DNA of 64,000 nt, from contig CP142454.1 of assembly GCA_038049695.1 (NCBI GenBank), forward strand, positions 88,496,501 through 88,560,500. The letters run 5' to 3'. Source of the DNA: Cinnamomum chago. Lineage: Eukaryota; Streptophyta; Magnoliopsida; Laurales; Lauraceae. Made by a program: the position numbers and the translations under genes. The notes below the pieces were generated by a model, which saw only the letters and a program-made list of their open reading frames with translations, did not search any database and was not told the DNA's origin. Shown here one piece after another: positions 59,636 through 64,000 of this stretch (the stretch's first letter is position 1; each line of letters starts with the position of its first letter).

Positions 59636-62600
59636 CTACATGTCATATTCCATGTCATCATCTTCCTGACTATGACCATCACTCCCTTCATCATCTTCGT
59701 ATTCCGCCAGCGTTTCATCCTCGTCTTGGCCATCCTCTGATGCTGACTCATCACTGAGAACGATCTCATGATCTATATCATCCCTAGAGTATTGGTCACT
59801 AGTACCATCGACGAGGACTGGGACAACAAATGCCGTTTCGTCCTGCTGAAATGCATCAACCGGCACATCATCATCATCACCGTCGTCATCCCGCTTAGCG
59901 GGTACATCCCATACTCCCCGAGTCTTGACCCGTTCTACAACTCTCCAATTTTTTCCTCTGCTGGTGTCATTGACGTAGAAGACTTGTTTCACCTGACTTG
60001 GTAGGACAAATGGATCATCCTTACACCACCGACCCGTGATATCAATGCTTGTAAGATGGTCTTCGATGTTTATCTTGTGCTTGGTACTAGTGTTGTACCA
60101 TTCACATTCAAATAAGACCACCTTACCCCCGTGCCGATAGGACAATTCCCAGACTTTGCAGAGGTAGCCATAGTAGTCATGTTTCACCCCTTCGTATTCC
60201 CCTTCCACGACCAAGCCGCTACTCTGGCTCCTACGACATTTCTCACGGTCTACAGTGTGGTATCGGACGCAATTGCAATCACACCCCTGGTAAAGATTCA
60301 CTAGGGATCTGGGGCCATTTGCTAATGACCACATCTCATCAAAAGCTTCTGGTGACCCTATAGTTCGCAATTGATTCATCTACATAAGCATATTAAGACA
60401 AATGTATTAGACTGATGTTATTTGAAGCTTATACTCAAATAATATCAAACTATTAAAATGATAATATTTTATGTCTTACACGTTGTTTGAACCATTCTGC
60501 AAATTCTTTTCGTTGTATCTGCCCGATGTCTCCACCTCTTTGGTCTTGAACTAAATTCCTGTGTTCCCTACTCAAGATAGCTTTTAATGAATAAGTACGA
60601 ATAGAGAATGAATAAATGAGTTAACAAGCAAAACATAAATATGGCTAGATTGATGCACATACTGTAGATACGGCTCCACTTCGGGGCAATTATTCAGCAC
60701 AAACCAATGAGCCATGTCACGCTCCCTTTGAGAAGGATCATGTGCCCTTTGCATCAGCCCGATGGGACGGACAGTTTGTGTGAAGATTGACATCCCCGCA
60801 CCCCGTTCGCCACCATCGTCATAACGCTCTACTTGATCAGTCTGCCTTAAATACATTGAGCAAAAAGTGAGACACTCTTTGACAATGTAAGCCTCGGCGA
60901 TTGAACCTTCAGGTCGTGCTCTGTTGCGAACGTACCCCTTTAGTGTCTTCAGAAACCTTTAAACAACAAATGATAACTATTACGATTTCCAATGCAAGGC
61001 AATTGCACTAATATATAAATAATTTTTCGATGGTCATCAACTATTACCTTTCAATCGGGTACATCCACCGATATTGCACCGGTCCACCAAGAATGGCCTC
61101 GCGCGGCAAGTGAACCGATAGATGAACCATCACATCAAAGAAAGCAGGAGGAAATATCCTCTCAAGCTTGCACAATATTAAAACTATCTGCTCCTCCAAT
61201 TTTTTCAAATCGTCGTGTCTCTGTGTTTTCGAGCAGAGGTCTTGGAAAAAGCTACCTAACTCAAACAATGTTGTACAAATATCCTTATTCACAAAGCCAC
61301 GCATGCCAATAGGAAGGATCCGTTGGATAAGGATGTGGCAATCATGGCTCTTTAAACCAGCCAATTTATCATTTTTCGAGGTTACACACCTCGAGAGGTT
61401 CGCGGCATAGCCGTCTGGGTATTTGATCGACTTCAAGAATTCATAAAATCCATCTCTGTCTTTTGGTGCCAGAGTGTAAGAGGCATGCGGCTTCAAGCTG
61501 GATCCATCGCCCCTCTCCACTAGATGCAACTCTGGCCTGATGCCCATATTTTTCAAATCCTTACGCGCTTTATCGGTGTCCTTGTTTTTGCCCTTTATGC
61601 CCAACATTGTTCCAACCAAGGCTACACAGATGTTCTTCTCAATGTGCATAGGATCAAGGTTGTGTCGGAGTTTTTTGCACTTCCAGTAGGGCCATTCAAA
61701 TAGGATGCTTTTCTTTGTCCAATTCAACTCTCCAGACTCACGCGGTCTTTTGTTATTCTTGCCAAACCTGACCGGATGTAGTTCTTCGAGCTGGTCTAGT
61801 ACCTTTTGCCCCGGTAGATCCAAAGACCCCTTTTCACGCTCAGGCTGACCGTTGAAGGCCTTGCTTCTACGCCATTGGTGGTTTACTTCCAAGTATTTTC
61901 GATGGCCAATGTACCCAATCTTATCTTTCAACCTCACCCCTAACGAGGTGTCGTTACACGAGGGGCATGCGTTATAACCTTTTGTACTCCACCCAGATAA
62001 GTTACCATACGCAGGAAAGTCATTTATCGTCCACATCACAGCCGCATGCATTTGAAAGGTTTGTTTAGTGGAGGCATCATAAGTAGATACACCATGATCC
62101 CACAACTCCTTCAACTCATCAACCAAGGGCCTCAGATATACATCGATATCGTTTCCCGGTGAGTTTGGTCCTGGAATAAGTAATGACATCATCATGAATG
62201 GCTCCTTCATGCACATCCATGGTGGCAAATTATAGGGCATAAGTATGACAGGCCACATGCTATAAGAGGTGCTCATGTTACCAAAAGGATTAAATCCATC
62301 AGTGGCTAACCCCAACCTCACATTACGTGTCTCTTGGGAAAACTCTGGATATTTCTCATCAAATTCTTTCCATTCCACTGAATCAGCCGGATGCCGCGCT
62401 ATCCCATCGTCAACGCGCTTATCACTATGCCATCTCATCTCTGTGGCTGTCTTCCTTGACATATACAATCTGCGTAACCTCGGTATCAATGGGAAGTAAC
62501 GGAGCACCTTATGCGGGATCTTCTTTCGCTTGCCATCATTGATCTTGTACCTAGGCTCTTCACATTCTGGACATTTTTCCAATTGAGCATTCTCCTTCCA

Positions 62601-63236
62601 ATACAACACACAATTGTGTTTGCAGGCATCTATGTTCTTGTATCCCATGCCCAAGTCACGCAATAATTTCTTCGCCTCGTAAATTGATGCCGGCACCACA
62701 TGACCTTCGGGTAAGAAGTCCTTAAAAATCTGCAGGACCTTGTCGAACGACTTATTGCTACACCCACTTTCTACCTTCACGTGGAGTATCTTGATGACAA
62801 ACGATAACAGAGTATCTGAGCTTTTGCATCCTGGGTAAAGGCCTCGCTGAGAAGCATTCAACAAATTTTCAAAATCATCCCTCTCTTGAGTATCTTCCTC
62901 CAAGTAAGTTCCCCTACGATGATCATCTATCAACTCATTGTACCCATCTTGATTATCTTCTGATTCATCATCGCTCTCATCCGAATCATCGGGTTGAACT
63001 ATGGGTTCCCCGTGATATATCCACCGTAGATAATGGACCATCATTCCTTTAATGTGCAGATGACTTCTCACGGTTACATAGTCATGCTTCCGATGGTTAC
63101 AACAATCGTTACACGGGCAGTTAATCAACACTGCCCCGCCCGAATTCGCCTTTGCAAAATCAATAAATGAGTTTACCCCAGCTATGTACTCCGCACTAAA
63201 TCGGTTCCGATAATGTAATATCCAACTCCTGTCCAT
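59636..63236 (-). CDS. CACTA-2 transposase (TNPD type), intact
   Basis: Four exons on the minus strand: first ATG 63,236 to 61,048, then 60,956-60,663, 60,567-60,480 and 60,379-59,636. Joining them gives an unbroken frame of about 1,104 residues, the usual size for a plant TNPD. Domains in order: transposase-associated (MDRSWILHYRNRFSAEY, LINCPCNDCCNHRKHDYV), Transposase_21 (KVLRYFPLIPRLRRLYMS, NVRLGLATDGFNPFGNM, YNLPPWMCMKEPFMMMSLL, DFPAYGNLSGWSTKGYNACP, CKKLRHNLDPMHIEKNICV), DUF4218 (IFPPAFFDVMVHLSVHLPRE, GGPVQYRWMYPIERFLKTLK), DUF4216 (VVLFECEWYNTSTKHKINIE, QVKQVFYVNDTSRGKNWRV) and an acidic C-terminal tail. In the family it cuts the CACTA ends in the nucleus. An open frame across four exons suggests recent activity. 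Confidence 0.92.
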
Positions 63237-63316
63237 ATCTGACCAAATCACAAGTAATTAGCAATTAGAAATAGAATCCACTCGCCTATATTGAATAAAT
63301 TGAATGTGTTTATGAG

Positions 63317-63610
63317 GTCCAGCTCATTGGGCCTGCTCCAATCATCTTTTCCGATGGAGATACATCTTTGCCGTCCATGTGTAGAAAGAGGATGGTAATA
63401 CTTTGGCAAAGCCAGGTATTGCAAGGCAATTTAATTTTGGAAACAGGATCAGCTTGCCATGGAATAGGTCTATTTGGAAACAGGATCCATATTGCATCTT
63501 TTTGCGACAAGTATCAAACGTCAAAAGATGAATTGAAGAAGACAATGGAGAAAGCTAACAATTTAATTGTTGACATTTTGAAGAAAAAACCACAATTAAA
63601 GTGCTTTTGA
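63317..63610 (+). other. Unidentified C-terminal exon, plus strand
   Basis: After a possible acceptor (tttatgag, a weak pyrimidine tract) the plus strand reads [80 protein letters not shown], ending KKKPQLKCF and a stop. The composition and the amphipathic end look like real protein. It is divergent to the TNPD start, only about 80 bp away, so it is either host sequence carried in the 5' part of CACTA-2 or flanking DNA. I do not recognise the family. Confidence 0.4.
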
Positions 63611-64000
63611 TAGTATTTTTTTATGTTATGTATTTTTTTTTTCAGTGTTTTTTTATTTAATATATAAATAATTTTTTTTAGAAATGGGACTTTAAAGAGT
63701 CCTACTCATAATAGAAAGTGTTCTTCAAGATAGAGAGAGAAGTTAGGGAGATTTTCAAAATTAGGAGGGGCCAATGTAATGCCAATCCATTACATTACTT
63801 GTAAGTATCTTTATGCAGAGTACATACAGAGAGTCTTATGAGGAAAAGTCTTTCCTATTACTAGGAGTCTAGGATGCTCTAGCTAGAATTTTGGAGCAAG
63901 TATTCCAAACTAAGAAGCTCTTCATTATTAGAGATTCTTAAAAAAAAGAAGAACCTTTAAACATAATAAATCTATGAATTTGGAGAGAATTAATCCCCAC
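63611..64000. other. No gene seen; short hairpin
   Basis: AT-rich. aatgtaatgccaatccattacatt at about 63,774-63,797 can form a hairpin with 9-bp arms. No CACTA terminus was found before the window ends. Confidence 0.45.

Larger units (their letters stand above)
52102..64000 (-). mobile_element. CACTA-2: autonomous-looking CACTA (En/Spm) element, runs past the window
   Basis: The 3' terminus CACTACAACAGAAGACAG starts at 52,102, 12 bp after the GLR copy 2 stop; agt precedes it as the likely target-site triplet. A subterminal array of ACCGACG/CGTCGGT units follows. Inside, on the minus strand, lie HDR exons, a PTTA/TNPA-type gene, a gag-like frame and a TNPD-type gene, all open. The opposite terminus is not within the window, so the element is longer than 11.9 kb or its 5' end is lost. 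Gene order (TNPD upstream, TNPA-type downstream) is normal for plant CACTA elements. Confidence 0.88.

Noticed and set aside
59768..60004. Plus-strand 78-codon frame
   Set aside because: Antisense shadow of the TNPD C-terminal exon.

Overview
The window is nuclear DNA from a flowering plant. The evidence is plant-type glutamate-receptor exons with GT-AG introns, CACTA (En/Spm), PIF/Harbinger, Ty1/copia, Ty3/gypsy and L1-type elements, and fragments of plant housekeeping genes. I cannot name the species. Most of the sequence is transposable-element DNA, much of it nested, and no tRNA or rRNA gene was seen.

Layout from left to right: a stray exon that looks like the 3' end of a VAMP72 SNARE gene (0.65-0.75 kb); a PIF/Harbinger element with transposase and Myb-like genes (2.0-4.7 kb, possible right end near 5.98 kb); a decayed copia element (6.2-10.65 kb) joined directly to a damaged glutamate-receptor-like gene, GLR copy 1 (10.94-14.82 kb); a gypsy 5' LTR-gag remnant (15.8-17.6 kb); an unclassified repeat, here called E1 (17.65-19.05 kb), split by a complete 16.9-kb CACTA element (CACTA-1, 19,046-35,955, target duplication AAA). 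CACTA-1 carries fragments of phosphoglucomutase and ascorbate peroxidase genes and a head-to-head pair of another unclassified element (here TX), into which a second E1 copy is inserted. Then come a broken CACTA transposase (36.1-37.2 kb), a Rab GTPase exon (about 40 kb), a purine-only tract, another CACTA end (42,441), an L1 3' end (42.7-43.4 kb), a gene-poor stretch, GLR copy 2 (48.13-52.09 kb), and CACTA-2, which starts at 52,102 and runs off the right edge.

Two parts look functional. GLR copy 2 has an open reading frame of about 472 residues over four exons, with a signal peptide fused straight to the ligand-binding S1 segment: the large amino-terminal domain of ordinary plant GLRs is absent. 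CACTA-2 carries both transposase genes in open frame: a TNPD-type gene of four exons (about 1,104 residues) and a six-exon PTTA/TNPA-type gene (450 residues). Between them lies an open gag-like reading frame flanked by 45-bp direct repeats. CACTA-2 also carries three exons of HDR (ispH), the last MEP-pathway enzyme.

How the parts relate: the two GLR copies are near-identical over exons and introns and come from one segmental duplication. Copy 1 lost its 5' end at a copia junction and has a 2-bp frameshift, while copy 2 is cut off just after its stop codon by CACTA-2. The insertion order gypsy > E1 > CACTA-1 > TX pair > E1 can be read directly from the sequence.
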